The notes: a model not told the origin generated them from the letters alone. Counted from the stretch's first letter, positions 1-13,068 are shown. The stretch: 64,000 bases of DNA from Ceratodon purpureus (GCA_014871385.1 CM026422.1:24660987-24724986); one strand, 5' to 3'. Numbers and translations are program-made.

Positions 1-449
1 CTTTGGAAGTTTCTTTGGAACTAATTGCAATTGCTAAAGAAGTTTCTACTAAATTGTGACTCATATTTTCAGCTAACAAATTTAATTTAAATTTATGCTT
101 AGTTTGTATTTGAACTTACCTTCTATAAATAAAGATCATATCTACTAAGCCCCTTCAATTATACAATATTCTGTAATAAATCATAAAAAGGTATGTTTAA
201 AAAACAAAAATTGTAATTTTAATACCAAATGTAATCGACTGTCAGATCCACCTTTCAATGTTATATCTTTTTGGAATTTCATTTTCAAAAGTAAGTGTGA
301 AAGAATACTCTCTTTGTGAATCCAAAAAGGCCATGCGTAAGAGTTTTTTTTCCACCTAGTTTCTATTTTTAAAATAAAAATTGCAATTTTTTCTTTTTTT
401 CCTTTTTTGGAATTTATATAAATTCTTAAAAAAATAAATTCATTTTTTG

Positions 450-480
<31 letters not shown>

Positions 481-1692
481 AAAGTCAAATTTATTAACCT
501 TCCACCGTAATAGGTGTCATTTATTATTTAATCACATCTTCAAAGAAAGAGTTTTAAAGTTATGTCTTTTGATAGAAATGGGTGAAAAGATTTAGTTTTT
601 GTAAAAAAAATTCAAACTTATTTTTGAAAAAAAAGGAAATCTTGTGCTCACTGCTCACCGCTCACAAGATAGCGTCACTGTCTCTCCAACCAACAATGTG
701 CTCATGGCTTGGCATTCAAAGCCCTGTAAAAAACTAGCCATACACAAATCACTCTTTATTTGTATTGGTTTTTAGTTTTTGGCTACATGTGACTATAGTG
801 TTTACTCATTGAGACCAAAGTTTCTCTTCTTGTAAGTTGTTGTTATTGATTTTTTTTTCTTCCAAAAATTGCTTGTTATTGGAGTCTTAATCTTGCTCAT
901 GATATTTGATATTTGATTAAGACATTGCATTTTTATTTATATAAATTGATTTTGTAGCTCCTCAGAAAACTGAATACACATAGATTTGTTTATTGTATGT
1001 ACAAGAGAATAATATTTTATTTCATTGTAGAAATTTTAGTTGTTTTGATAATATGTTGAAAAATCAAAAGCAAAAAAATCCAATTTTCATAGTACTATAT
1101 GATAACATCTTCAAAATGAAAAGAAAGAAAGAAGAGATGGTTAATGATTATTGACCAAGTCCGTAAGTGCTGTGCACCTGTCACACTGTTTTTGGATCTA
1201 CTGACTCCCATGCAATTTATGGTCCTATGGGTTCATATTAATTTTGTTTGTGTGGAATATGTGTAATTGAGCAACATATGAGCATGGCAGAATGCATTGA
1301 TGGTTGAAGCAACTGGTAATAAAACAGAAATAGCTTCAATCCACAGCCAAGGGTGAGAAAGATTTGACATCTCTGGTCCAGCTTTTATTTTTTAAATTAT
1401 TTAAAAAAATTTAAAAGAAAATGTAGGAACTTCATTGCAGACTCTGGTCCAGCTTTTACACCACCTGCACTATCACAATATCCAAACAATTCTGTCAAAC
1501 ATAGAGAGACAAAATGCTGAGGTGCAAAACAATAAAAGGTACACAGATGACAAGAGAGTCAGAGATGCATTACAAAACCATTTTTATGTTTTAACACAGA
1601 TGTTGCCACAATGCCATCTAGTAGTACTTTTGAATTCAATATGTCCTTCAATCCATCAATCATACATAGGTCAGCATGACCAAACCACACAC
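1..1692. other. AT-rich intergenic DNA
   Basis: No convincing exon, RNA gene or element end was seen. The stretch holds long T and A runs (for example near 449-475) and scattered short open frames with no coding character. It may be decayed repeat DNA. Confidence 0.6.
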
Positions 1693-1712
1693 TAAAGGTG
1701 GATTACTGTGTC

Positions 1713-1805
1713 TCGTGTTTCGCCACCCTGGACCCTGGTCCGTGGAGGGTCGGTTGTTCCTTTTTCTCTTGCAATGAAGTTTTTCATTTGCTCCAAAAAA
1801 AAAAA
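1713..1805 (+). mobile_element. 5'-truncated LINE 3' tail with 20-bp target duplication
   Basis: A 93-bp insert ends in an A-run (about 1795-1805). It is flanked by a perfect 20-bp direct repeat, 1693-1712 and 1806-1825, beginning TAAAGGTGGATT. A short insert with a poly(A) tail and a long target-site duplication is the classic product of a severely 5'-truncated non-LTR retrotransposition. The segment before the A-run (TCATTTGCTCC) resembles, in reverse, the tail at 4055-4136, so the two probably come from related LINEs. Confidence 0.75.
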
Positions 1806-1825
1806 TAAAGGTGGATTACTGTGTC

Positions 1826-2436
1826 ATAGAATTGTAGATACATTTAAAGAGAAATTGTTCAATATCTAAGGGGATTTAGGGTTTGGGTTTTGTATCTAAG
1901 TCAATATTTTACAGTTGGGTCAATGAACTGGTTTTAGAATAGGAATATTCTTTCTACTAAGTTCACATGAGACTGATGGACACAGGATGACTATTGAATG
2001 CTTCTCGGAGTCTCCTAGCACTTGAACTGTGCAGCCTGATTTTGCAATCCTCAACTCCACAGCCCAACACTAGATAATCTGCTACCCTCCATCATCTGAA
2101 GAGGCTTGGACTTGATTAAGCTGCAAGGACAATTGCAGCCTTAATAATGGTGTTGTCTAAATCCCCACATCAAGAGTGGCTTGGAGGGGGGTGGGGTTGG
2201 GGCAAATCCCCGTCCTTTTTACTATGTTTAAGTGGGGCTCTACTTGATCTCTTGGGGACTCCAGTAGGTATATTGGGTATGTAGGCCCCAAAATTAGCAA
2301 TAAAAATCCGAAAAAGATCTAAGGAGCCCAAAATGGTAAGGGCTAGAAATTTGGATCTAACCGGGCTAGGCTTCATGCCATGCTTGTTAGGGGAGAATAA
2401 AGAGACCCTTAATAATTTCTTGAAACTTTGGTTGTC
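1826..2436. other. Intergenic, no supported gene
   Basis: A 102-codon open frame exists on the minus strand at 2170-2478. It runs across the left end of the Harbinger element that starts at 2440, so it is unlikely to be a gene. Nothing else is supported here. Confidence 0.5.
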
Positions 2437-2879
2437 TAAGAGCATCCCTAGTGCGGAGACGTCAAACACTCCCGTCAAGGGGCCCCGGTGGATTCTGGGA
2501 GGGGAATGACGGGACTCTATCCAAGTCCGCGCCTATAGATGGCTCATGTTACCCACTTGCCGATGTCATGGTGGTCAGGTCAGAGCTTGCGTGGCAAGTT
2601 CAACGGGGCATTCTAGACAGATTATGCTCATCTAATGCTTAGGGCCAGAGCATGAAGCTTTTTTGCAATAAAAGGTTGTCTGTGTAGGTCGAAGAGCTAG
2701 TCCGGGATTAAAATCCGTTGTTGAGGAGAGTGTTGTTAGAGCAGAGATATGAGAAGATTTTATTTTATTTTATTTATTATTATTGTTATTTTTTTCAAAC
2801 AAATGTTTAGGGTTTATGGTCAAATGATGGAAAGTTAGCAAGATGAGCTTGAGAGAAACCTTGGAGGAAATTTAGGGTT

Positions 2880-3110
2880 TGAAGAAGATTTGGAAGATGA
2901 ATTTGAGAACAAATTATTTATGCAAATGGTTGATGTGGTGTCTACAAAGCTTTTGGATGAGCCACTTCCACCGCTAAGGTGGATGGAAGTTTACCAAGTC
3001 GAAGGTTTGTATTTCGTCATAGAAAAACCTATGATAATCTGTTGTACACAAATTATTTTGCATAAATTACTATTTATAAACAAGTGATGTTTAGAAGATA
3101 GTTTAAGAAA
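2880..3110 (+). pseudogene. Harbinger DDE transposase, N-terminal remnant
   Basis: An acidic start (EDEFENKLFMQMVDVVSTKL, from about 2896) is followed, after a frame change, by NYFA at about 3050 and MFRR at about 3088. This matches the order in plant Harbinger transposases, where an acidic lead is followed by a DYF...FRRRFRM segment. The catalytic region is not visible. Stops interrupt the segment. The assignment rests on this pattern and on the neighbouring accessory ORF inside the same inverted repeats. Confidence 0.6.
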
Positions 3111-3129
3111 TTTGTCAGTACATCTCAAA

Positions 3130-3740
3130 TTTTATCCATTACAGCTCTTCCTTGTTGCAAAGCTAGAAATACTCTCGTGCCTCCTCGTTAAGCTCTTTAA
3201 TGTTTATGTGGAAGAAGCTTAAGAAGGAATGGTCCATCATGGCCTCCGCCTTCTGCATGTTAGCGGCTGCCATTTGCTCCATAAGTCTTGCCTATATCTT
3301 CATAATGGAACCCCACCTACCAACCTCAAGCTTCTATTTTGCAACCTTCTGACCCTATGGTCTCAGCCACTTCCGGACAACAATTTGGATAATACCCACA
3401 CACTCCCCTTTGGCAGTACCAACCTCTCCGTCGACGTTTGGTTGGACTTTCTCTGGTTCTAACGCCCGTTCTAGCATGTCTTCCATCCATGTGCATGACT
3501 CTCTACAATCCAAAATCTGCTTCTACGCACCAAAATACTTAGAAATTTCATGCTTGATGCTCCTATAGTTGGTCTCAAAAGATGTTGCAGGTCAAAGCGG
3601 ACTCTGCCTTGCCTTCGTATAATTGAAGTGAGTGGTGGTGCGTTTCCAAAATGCAATGTTGCGTTGGCCATTTCCACAAACATGGTCCTACAACACATTC
3701 CAAAAACTCATACACAAATACGTTTCCTCCTTTGATTAGA
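3130..3740 (-). pseudogene. Harbinger accessory Myb-like (NAM-associated) protein remnant
   Basis: Read on the minus strand and allowing stops, the frame gives SFWNVL, then GQRNIAFWKR, then FETNYRSIKHEISKYFGA, then a C-terminal MEQMAAANMQKAEAMMDH and EEAREYF. This is the layout of the Myb/SANT-like plus NAM-associated C-terminal protein (often annotated glutathione S-transferase T3-like) that accompanies the PIF/Pong transposase. At least five stops are present, so it is not functional. Confidence 0.65.
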
Positions 3741-4054
3741 AATTTTTACCTTTCTTTGCTCTTCCCGCCTCCACCCTTGCCATCGTGGTGTTGATAGAGT
3801 TTATAGAAAGAAAAATGTCTCCCTGCAAAGCTACAAAATTTGGCAAGACTAGGAGGTGAATGGCGAGCATGGCATGATGAGGGGAGGGGTGCGGAGCCCA
3901 TTGGGGTGCGGTGTTTCCCCCGAGCCCGCCATGCATCGTTGGCAGGAGCCATTGCAGTGCCCACTGCGTATGCTCTAAGTGGACATTACCTGTATATGAT
4001 TGACCTACAGCCACTTGGCTCCACACAACCACTGAACTACAAACAGTAGATTTT

Positions 4055-4136
4055 TTTTATTTTTTATTTTTTTTGAAGCAAATGAACGAAATTCATTGCA
4101 ATGAAGGTAAAGAACACACAAAGGCCCTCATCGGAC
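4055..4136 (-). mobile_element. 5'-truncated LINE tail, reverse orientation
   Basis: A T-rich run (about 4050-4073) followed by GAAGCAAATGAACGAA is the reverse complement of a LINE 3' tail. A 13-bp direct repeat, AACAGTAGATTTT, lies on both sides (about 4042-4054 and 4137-4149). The insert is about 80 bp long. Confidence 0.6.
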
Positions 4137-4149
4137 AACAGTAGATTTT

Positions 4150-4786
4150 AACTCCAGTTGAGAATGCAGGAAGGACTGGCCTCTGGCTGAATGAAACATT
4201 AGGGCATGGGAGAGTACTTAAAAATAATACTAGCATCTATGACATGATCTCAATTGCAAAAAGAGCATTGCTCCTGAATGCAAATTTTTGTTACCGTATG
4301 TCATGATTCATGGAATCATGAGTGCAGGCTGAGCACCAGAATAGTGTCATCTGTCAAGCTCCTGAACTCAGACTTGCTTGTTGCAAATGCATGTCTTACT
4401 CTTGAGCTAAGATTCCAAGATCCCAGTTCAATTACAAGACTCATCATTCTGAACTGATCGGTTACATAAAGCTATTGGACTCATTATAATATGGGACATG
4501 GGTTCCTGTGTGAATTGCGTTATCCTCAAAGCAGAAACTAAAATATACGTTTATGGAAAAATCAAAATCAAAATCAAAATCAAAGGAGAAAAATAAAAAA
4601 GGAAAATTATGGAGACAAAAGATAAAGAATGGGTTTTTTTTCCTAGATGTTTTTTCTATTTCTAGACCACTAGAGGCCATTCTTGTGATTATTTTTGCTA
4701 CATTATTTTTTTATTAAATTCATTGAAATTTGGGAGATAAACCTAATTTTAAAATAAAAATAAAAATTTGCCCCTTTTGTGGTGAC
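4150..4786. other. Intergenic, no supported gene
   Basis: Nothing coding was recognised. A short AATCAA microsatellite lies at about 4559-4585. Confidence 0.5.
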
Positions 4787-4790
4787 TTAA

Positions 4791-5625
4791 CCCCTAAAGG
4801 ACGAAGCAACCACTTTTGGATTGCGCCTGAAATTGAAAACCCCGTAAAATCCCCTAGAAGGGTCAGATTTGAGTGTTTTTTGTTCCTAACCTCTTTAGAA
4901 TCAAGTTGGCAATAAGAATATTCTAAAAGTTTGGTGAAAAAGTGAAACCCTGATTTTAGAAAAAAGAAAGAACATGAATCGGTCCTATGTTTCTACAGTG
5001 AAGTTAGTGTTTCTACAGTGAAGTTAGTGTTTCTACAGTGAAAATGTTTCAACCAAACTTTGAGCACATTGAAAAGTGAAATGAAGATCTCTCCTTGAGG
5101 ATTTATTTTTTTAGCATTTTTTCTTTTGGAAATGCTTGTATGACCACTCTTTTATGGCTTCACCGTTTTGGATTTATCAAAAACCCTTTTGAATTTTGCA
5201 AAAAGTGCCATGTTGAAAAAAAAATAATTCAGAGTGACACTTATGTCAAACCCATTTTCTCCAAATTGGTAACTCGAAAAAATCTTTAAAAAATTGTGCA
5301 TGTTCTTAACATACTAGAGAAGAGAATTAGTTTTAGTTGCCAAGTTTTTATAAATTTTTGAATTAGCAATTTTTAGTCAAACTCGGAAACTCACTGTTAG
5401 TATTTCACAAATTCACTAATCTTCCAAACTTCAGATATTATTATCTTTGGATGCGTTGCTTTTCCAAACCCAAAATTTGGTACAGATTTTGGTAGCCCAC
5501 TACTTTCAAAGATCTTACGATTAAATTGCTTATGGTGATTCTCAAATTTGTCTCACTTTGGAAGATGCAAGAATGGCACTATAGGTACTGAAAAACTATG
5601 GAAATACCCCTTCGTCCTTTAGGGG
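4791..5625. mobile_element. Non-autonomous piggyBac element A (835 bp)
   Basis: TTAA (4787-4790 and 5626-5629) flanks an element whose ends are perfect 16-bp inverted repeats, CCCCTAAAGGACGAAG. TTAA target duplications are diagnostic of piggyBac. No transposase frame is present. The motif AATCGTAAGATCTT (reverse complement of 5509-5522) lies 103 bp inside the right end. Element C has AACCGTAGGATCTT 111 bp inside its left end, and D has it 101 bp inside. A second block at about 5428-5460 also matches D. So A belongs to the same family and is inserted in the opposite orientation. Confidence 0.85.
4987..5045. repeat. 20-bp tandem repeat, nearly three copies
   Basis: GTTTCTACAGTGAAGTTAGT is repeated almost exactly inside non-autonomous piggyBac element A. 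It is perfect over two copies, with a partial third. Confidence 0.85.
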
Positions 5626-5629
5626 TTAA

Positions 5630-8600
5630 CTATGGTGCTACTGTAATCTATAGACATCTGCAATGAAATGAACTAAAGACGTAAATTGGACGCTGGTCAA
5701 TAAAACCTTGCATTGCCATTGGTCAAGATGACACCCATTCAAATGCGTTTGAAATACTTTTCAGAAACCCATCGTTGATAACAATTAAATCTATGTCTGT
5801 GTATATTCACTTTCATAGTGGCAAAATGGAAGCTAGTGCAAATAGTTTTAGGCTCTGATCAGTGAGTTGCTGTGCCCGCTCTCTTTGTGTTCATAGTGTT
5901 CATGGTACACTCTTTTCGGCTAACAGTGCCACTTACACAAATTGACATAAAAGGATCTTAACATTTTACGCAAAATAACTTGTAGCTATAATTTCTGTTC
6001 CTTTGTGAAGGTTTTTCCACATGAATAGTACCAATATCTTCATTCTTTGTAAAATTATTCATTTTATATCAAAGATTACAACCTTGAGAGTAAATACTAT
6101 GGATGGTAAGTCTACAGTATTACCCGAAAACAGTGTAGTAATTACGTATGCAGTGAAGTTGCCCCTTCACATTGTCCTGATCTCTGTTTCTGTTTACTTT
6201 TGTGACCCTTGCTCTGCATGTCTGCAACTTACATTGACATGTTTCTAAGCTAATCTCTTCTCCAAATCCCCAGTAGTTACTGGCCACATGAATCAGTCAC
6301 ATGTTATCCAAATTTTAATGCAGTCCATAACATATTACAACACCAGGGTGACAAATCTTTGTCTCATGGGACCATGGTACATCATGTCTGCTGAAAGTGT
6401 CTTGTGATAGTCATATTCAACCAGCCAACATTGTACAGTATCTATGAAGCTCAAATCAAGTCACCATGTTCTACACTCTCCAAGAGTCAACTTCAACCAA
6501 GTGCCTCAAAACTTATTTGTACAACTTGGATCTCAAACTTAGTTGCTAACTGCTGGGCTCATGAAATAACACAATTATCTCTATTCATCCCCACAAAAAC
6601 TAAAATAACTCTCCACTGCAGCGGACTGCAGAGGTTAAAACAAAAATAATCATCAAAAATACAAAAATCAAAAGAAAAACTACAGTTAATCATTTCAGAA
6701 ATGAAGGAGGCCAGGTAAATCTCAACCGAATTCTGTGTCTGGATGCTTGGAGCTGATTGATTCAATGTGGAGAATTGTCAGTCTGATCAGGGAGTTAATT
6801 GCGGGAATGAACATGTGGGGATGAAGTTCAAAGGATGGGGGTGGCAGAGTAAGTTAAGTTATTAATATAAAATGTGCCCCTTGAGTAAGAAAATCAAGGC
6901 CACTGTAAATGGAGCCACTGGGAGCTTGCTGAATGCCATGACTTTCTGTCTGTTTGCGCGCAGGCTCATGACTCTGGCACCGGTTTTTCAAGTTTCAAGG
7001 GGACCTCGGGCCTCGGGTCCTGTTCCCAGGACTCTACCTGCTCTAGGCTGCATGTAGTCAAGGCAAGTCCACCGCAAGACCACCGCAAGGCACCCTTTTG
7101 AAACGCCTTGCGCCATAGCTAAGCTAGTTGCATTCATCAGCTCAATGCGAGCTCATTTTACCATCTTCACCAATATCATGTTCCCCAGCGTGATGTTTTT
7201 GAACTCATTTCATCAGCTGTGAGCTCATTTTCCCTCCCAGTTCGCACACTGTTTGCAGGTACCACTTGACACCATTTTTCTCTATGTAGGCGTTTTGTTT
7301 GTACAAGTAGTGTTCGTGTAGTGATTTCATTGTTGCTGCATCAGCGCCTGTGAGCTCATTGTTCTTCCACCCCATTTTCTCAACACCGGCGTCTTTTTTG
7401 TACCATGTTCTGTGTGAAACGCTCACTTAACGAGTTCTATGTCATTAGTGAGCCTCATTTTTCCTCCAGTTTGATGCTACCATTACCCCACTTTCTGTAC
7501 TACGTTGAATTTTTCGGCCTAGTGATAGCAGTGTTTGGGGACTTTTTTTTTATCTTGCAGGTTGTCCTCGCTACTGAATTTGGTTAAAGTAATGTCTCCA
7601 AGCTGCATTAGAGGGAGTTTCTGATGGGTAACGCCAACACACACGAGGAGAAAATTATTCTGCTGCGATTAACCCAGGTATGAGTTGCTTGTATGTCGAG
7701 TCTCTTTTGTTTTCAGTTGTTGATGTAGCTCCTGAATGCTTGGGTGGTGATTCGACGTGAGCTGTATTTATGCTTGTGTGAGTCCGTGAGCGAGGTTCAA
7801 GAGGCGTACTGCGAGCTTCTTTTTTGGACATTAGTTTCTGTTTCTACTGTGTCCTTCAGTGTCTATTACGCTGCTCAGGCTGTTTTTTGGTGCACCCAAT
7901 TGAGAACACATACAGCGAGGTGTAGTGATGAGATTGAGCTGTTCATGTGATAATGAGGATATGCCTCAGTCCTCGCATTTAGACGATTCTCTAACATTGC
8001 AGCAAGTGGTTGTCCTTTGTCTTCATTGCAACAAATGGCTCTACTTTTGTTCTAGGCCTCCCTGTCTGTCACTTGGTGCGAGTTCTTGGCAGTGGTCATG
8101 GCAATCTGGAACTAGACCATTGACTCCTTTTTCGCAATATGTTAGCCTTATGTTCACGGCGCGACATGGAGAGCTTCACATACTGAGAATGCAGCTCCTC
8201 GAGCGTAGTGTTTTCGCTGTCTTTAACGGCTTCACATGTTTTATCCTCAATGTACTCTGCTAATCCTTGAGTGGAAATGCTCGCACTAATTAAGAATAAG
8301 CACTTTGGCGAGGAAGGAACAAGTCATTCTGAACATGTAGGGTACTACCATTGCTGTTAGACTTCTACACCTTCAGCAGTCGCTTCCATGCCTCTTGTTT
8401 TAGGGGTTTTCGTCTGTCTGAACATTTTCGATTGATGTACCTGTCTTTTGTTGTAGATGTCAGCTAACATCCGAAAAATGTTTTCTGACACGAGTTGCTG
8501 ATATTGCTGTTTCAATCGTTTTTTGCGCAGACAAGTTTTCATTAACAGGATTGTGCTCATGAAGACATTATCATATTCAGACTGTAGATGTCAAAAGAGG

Positions 8601-8746
8601 GGGGCGATTAGAATTGAATCAGACTGTGGGCTAAAATGTGTTTAATGACCATGTGGCTGATTGCCACTGTAAATGGTGCTACGACAACTCTCTGATTGTT
8701 GAGGAGTGATGCTGTAATTTGAAGGGTTACCTATCCAGCTGAAAGC
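5630..8746. other. Intergenic DNA, possibly with 5' leader exons of the downstream gene
   Basis: No gene was established. At 7624 a short ATG frame (MGNANTHEEKII...) runs 18 codons to a good donor, CCAG|GTATGAG, at about 7677. The sequence before 8747 has a plausible acceptor (CTATCCAG at about 8733). A spliced 5' leader joining the two would put this upstream ATG out of frame with the main start, so it would act as an upstream ORF. This is inference only. Confidence 0.3.
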
Positions 8747-11700
8747 ATGGGGAACCCAACCACTGCTTGTACGGTTCAAGTGCCAATGACCCTATCTAAG
8801 AGAAGGCATAGACAATCTCTCTCACTTCAGCTTGAACAAGTTGGACAGCTAGGAAGCATTAATACTTGTGAGAAGAAAAAATCGGCCAGCTTGGAGAGCA
8901 GCCCCAGGGTCACCGAGGAGAAGTCTATTGCATCTTTTCTTAGCGGTAAGCAAGTTCCAAGTAGGAAACCATCGTCTCTCAGTGGTAGCGAAGATTATGT
9001 CGAAGGAACAGACCTTGCAAGGGGGATTTCCACCACGGAAGACAAAAAGACCACAAGCTTCAATCCGTTTCGAGGTTTGTGCTGTCATGGCTTTTCTTTA
9101 CTGGATTAAAGATTTGTCGAATCATCAGTTGATGTCAGGTAGATGATTCTTTTCTGCTCATAAATTCTTATAATGTAACTGCAATACCATATCTGAAGTA
9201 TGCTCGATGTTGAACATTGCCATTCAGGACACAGGAGGGCTGGTTCTGGAAGCATTATCTCATCTTGCAAATCTCTGGAGTCGACACCACGGGGGAAAGG
9301 AGGAAGTCTATCATTCAGGAAGGAAGCTGGAGGAAGTTCGTCGTTTAGGAAGGAAGGAGGAGGAAGTTTGTCGTTCAGGAAAGAAGGAGGGGGTTCATCG
9401 TTTAGGAAGGAAGGAGGGGGTTCATCGTTTAGGAAGGAAGGAGGGGGTTCATTCAGGAAGGAAGCAGGAGGTCCATCGTTCAGGAGGGAAGGAGGGGGCT
9501 CATCGTTTAGGACGGAAGGAGGTGGCTCATCATTCAGGAAGGAAGGAGGAGGGTCATCGTTCAGGAAGGATGGAGGGGGTTCATCGTTCAGGAAGGACAA
9601 GTCTGCAATTGCAAAGATTGCAGCGTCGCTTTTCCACTCCCCCACGAAGCTTGAGCGCTCTATGTCAATGTCAAGGTTGGCTCAGAAAGCCATACCTGAA
9701 GAAGTGGTCTCCTTGCGACAAAAATTTCAACGGTCGTCAGATGATATATTTCCTCAAACAACAGAGTTGGGTGGAGACAAGGAGAGCGGTTCTGATACTT
9801 TGGTTAAGGATATGGAAGGTACCAGGATATTTACTACTTGCTTTGCTTCCACTGCTAGCCATTCAGATATGAGAGTTTGCGGAATGCAGGTCATCTTGAT
9901 TTGATTTCCATCAGCGTAGAATGATAACGTACGCAGGAATAAAAACCCCACAAGAGCGGGAACAGTACCACATTACGAAGAGCGTAATCCGTAGATTGCC
10001 TTTTAGCACCAAGTATATTTTTCGTTTAGTATTTATCTGCTAACAAATGTGCATTTTGTCTTGAAGCAGTTATATCCATACTGCCAGAATTTTGCTAATT
10101 TTTTGAGGTGTTCTGTTTTCATTGTCCTCGCAGAGTCCAGTGCTCGCCCGATGATCTCCAATACATCATTACAGCAACACGAGAGTGTTATTGGAATCAA
10201 AAACAGGTTAAATGGTCAGGGAGAAGCAGAGTTCTTTTCAACCACTGCAATTAATGATTCTCAGCCATTCTCGGGAGATGCTTCAGGATTACCTTCTGTC
10301 GGTTCTGAAGTGTTCGTAAATGCAGCTGAAAGAGTATCGAGTAACTTGTCCGAGGCATCCCTCATTGGAACTTCAAATGACGATCTATTGCACTCGGATT
10401 ACAATCCGTACGGTTGGACGAAAAACTTCTCTCTATCTAATGTGACACGAACATCGGCCCTTCCATCCTCAAGTGAAAAGTATTGTTCTCCCCTTGCATT
10501 ATCAGAATGCAACTCTGAATCGAGTACAGAAGCAAGTCCTAAAGAGCCACCTTCCATAGGGTCACAGAGCTCACGTTTAGCGTGGGTCGATGAAGATCAG
10601 CCATGTACTTTCCTAGAGACAAGCATCCTATCATCAACAGGGGGTCATTCACTGGGATCCTTCCACTCCGAGACAGAAAAAATTAGTCTGCCAATTGAAG
10701 CTGATATTTCTGAAGAAAATCTTGAGAAGGGAATCGCAGCGGACGATCTTCGATCCCTTCTATTCGTCACCGAGAAAGTGACAGAGGAAGAACTAACAGA
10801 AGCTGCAGTATTGTCTAGCCTTATGAGTGAGGAATATCTCACAAGTCCTGTGTTTATGTTATCAGAAAAATCTCAACAAAATCTTCTGACCTCACCTTTG
10901 GAAAAACATACCCCAATATTCTCGCCAAGTACAAGAAGTGAAACTGGTTTGACGAGGAGTCCCTGCAATTCTGATGCTTGTCTCAAAAAATGCATGAGCT
11001 TCGAGCCTGTAGCACGAGACAAGTCCAAAGCTGAAAGTGACCGGAAGGCTGCAAAGCTTCGTAAGAGACGACGAAGTGTGTCGGCTTCAGGAATTGGGGC
11101 CATGCTGCTCAAAGTTGTGAGGGTCTCAGATTCAGGACCAATTATCACGAGAAGATTGCCGAAAGTTGGACCTGAAGTGATTTCTGGGGCGGACGCATTA
11201 CGAGCCAGAGAATATGTACTTCAGAAAACAGCACAAATATCTATGGGACGAGCTTCCGAGTCATCCTCGCCAGCTTCTTCTAGACTTGCTGCTTGCCAAT
11301 GCGAATCAGAGAATGCGGTATGAGCCATTTCTCTCTAGTTGATTTTCTCTGGATTGATGGTTTTCTATTCATTTTTCCTTCAACGTTCATTTGAAATTAT
11401 TTTACCTTCCTTTTGTTCTAGATGTTTTCAAGGAGCCTTTTACCATAACACGATCAAAAACTGAGGATGATTTGTTCTTCTCCTGTATTTGCTATGAATG
11501 ATCGATTAGGTCAAATTAACACACCCCAAGTTTGTAGACGCTGAGAATGGACCTGAAGACGATTGTGTTGAGCTTGTTCAACATTCCAAAGAGGCTCGTG
11601 AAGGTGTTGATGGCACAGGTGGGTATTATATAGTGTTGGTAAATAGCTGAAGAATAGAATCAAGGGACAGGGGGTTTGTGAACTCATAAGAATACCATTT

Positions 11701-13068
11701 GAAAAGGTAGTGTTGACAGGCTTGAGCAGAGTCCAAATGCTGTACATACATTTGGTAGTGCTGTTCGAAGTGGGGAGGATTTTAAGTGCTGCAAGCCTTT
11801 TCAGACATATCTGCTATTTCTTACATGAATGAATTTGGGACGGTGTAATGAAGGTTGTGAAGAAGATTCTACCTGCGAAAATCGACATCAAAACCAGCGG
11901 ACTATACTGGAGAGGCATGTAGAGGTGATTCCAGGACATCTTCCTGACTCTGAAAACACAAATTCTGGAATTAGTGATTGTAGACGTGAAGGAACAGCTC
12001 CTACTGTCCCTGGAAAAGTAGAGCGGGTGAACTCAAATTTGCAACGTCAAATCAAGTCTGCTCTTGTGAGTGCTAGTGCAAACACACAATTAGCAGGCCT
12101 TGCAGAGAATGTCGATGAAAGAAGTGGTGGAAAACCAAAAAAGAAGTCGTGTAGTAGAGGAAGGTCGAACTCCTACAACTTTGACACTCTTACAGGTGAT
12201 TAATTCTAAACCTAATTTCTGTATTGAAACTTGTATTAGATAAACCTTTATGTTAGAAAGTATTAGGCTTTTACCAACTGTATAATGAATCTTGTACACA
12301 TTTTCCTTTTCCCAGAGCATAGATCAGATTCTATAGACAGCGTCCAATCCCCGGCTTTAAAGTCTTGACAACATAAATTTCAAAAATGCAGAGTGTCCTC
12401 AAATGGAGAATTCCAAACAAGCTGCTCTATCTATATTGGACGCTAACGTGGCCATCAGTCGGGAGAGATCACGAAGCTTTGTATCAAGGTTGCAAGCACC
12501 TTCTGCTATGGCCTCTGTAGATATCTTTCGTCTGGCCCCTTCTTCGATCTCCATTCTGGCCAACCCATCCTTCTCCAGCTCTCACCAAGACAGGCTATGG
12601 GAGGAGCAAGCGGAAGCATACTCCAGTGGAGGACGAGGAACCCCTGGTCGTGAAGACGAACCTGCAGCAGCCAACGTCTTCCTCCATTCGCCATCTCCAG
12701 GAGCTCCCATATCATCGGATGATCACCAAGTTCCTTCTGCCTCTGCTTCACTCAGAAGAGGACTTATCGACTCCAGTGCAGGAACTGCCTCATCACTTAG
12801 TGGGGAGAAGGGGCGACACAAGAAAAAAGGCCAAGGCAAGAAAAGGGGAAGACCTCACACACCACTGAGGAGCTTGTTGGCTGATGATTTGCACAGCAAG
12901 AGCTCCGGCAGTACAACAAGAGCATCTCCAGAGGGGGGCCATTTCCTTCAACATATTATGTCGCGCATCAGAGGAAGCTCTTCGAAATCCTTGAGCTCAA
13001 AGAGCCCTGATACCACGTCCAAGAGGCGCAATACCTGGAGCAGCTGCATCTGTTTCTCTAGCAAGTGA
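8747..13068 (+). CDS. Large serine-rich basic protein, six exons, function unknown
   Basis: The model is 8747-9074, 9228-9818, 10134-11317, 11510-11618, 11854-12195 and 12392-13068. All junctions are GT/AG and the phases (1,1,0,1,1) agree, giving 1076 residues. An in-frame TGA about 30 bases upstream supports this ATG. The protein starts MGN, a possible N-myristoylation context. It carries eleven 8-10 residue repeats around SSFRKEGGG (about residues 130-235), long Ser/Glu-rich disordered stretches, a basic patch RKAAKLRKRRRS (exon 3), a Lys-rich GRHKKKGQGKKRGRPH (exon 6) and a Cys-containing end, SSCICFSSK. I recognise no catalytic domain. The acceptor of exon 5 has a poor pyrimidine tract and is the least certain junction. 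A membrane-tethered or nuclear scaffold role would be speculation. Confidence 0.7.
9298..9600 (+). repeat. Coding minisatellite (27-bp unit, about 11 copies)
   Basis: About eleven units of nominally 27 bp (GGAAGGAGGGGGTTCATCGTT core) encode FRKEGGG-type repeats in exon 2 of the serine-rich gene. Unit length varies between 24 and 30 bp but always by whole codons, so the frame is kept. Confidence 0.85.

Larger units (their letters stand above)
2440..3975. mobile_element. Decayed PIF/Harbinger transposon H1
   Basis: The left end GAGCATCCCTAGTGC and the right end, read in reverse complement GAGCATACGCAGTGG, form imperfect terminal inverted repeats. TAA lies directly outside both ends (2437-2439 and 3976-3978), the 3-bp target duplication expected of PIF/Harbinger. 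Inside are remnants of both proteins of this superfamily: the start of a DDE transposase on the plus strand and a Myb-like accessory protein on the minus strand. Several stops and frame breaks show it is dead. The element at 15541-17717 has the same opposed ORF arrangement. Confidence 0.75.

Noticed and set aside
9106-9645. Minus-strand 179-codon frame rich in PPPSFLNDE
   Set aside because: It is the antisense of the plus-strand coding minisatellite; the plus strand has consistent splicing and a continuous gene.
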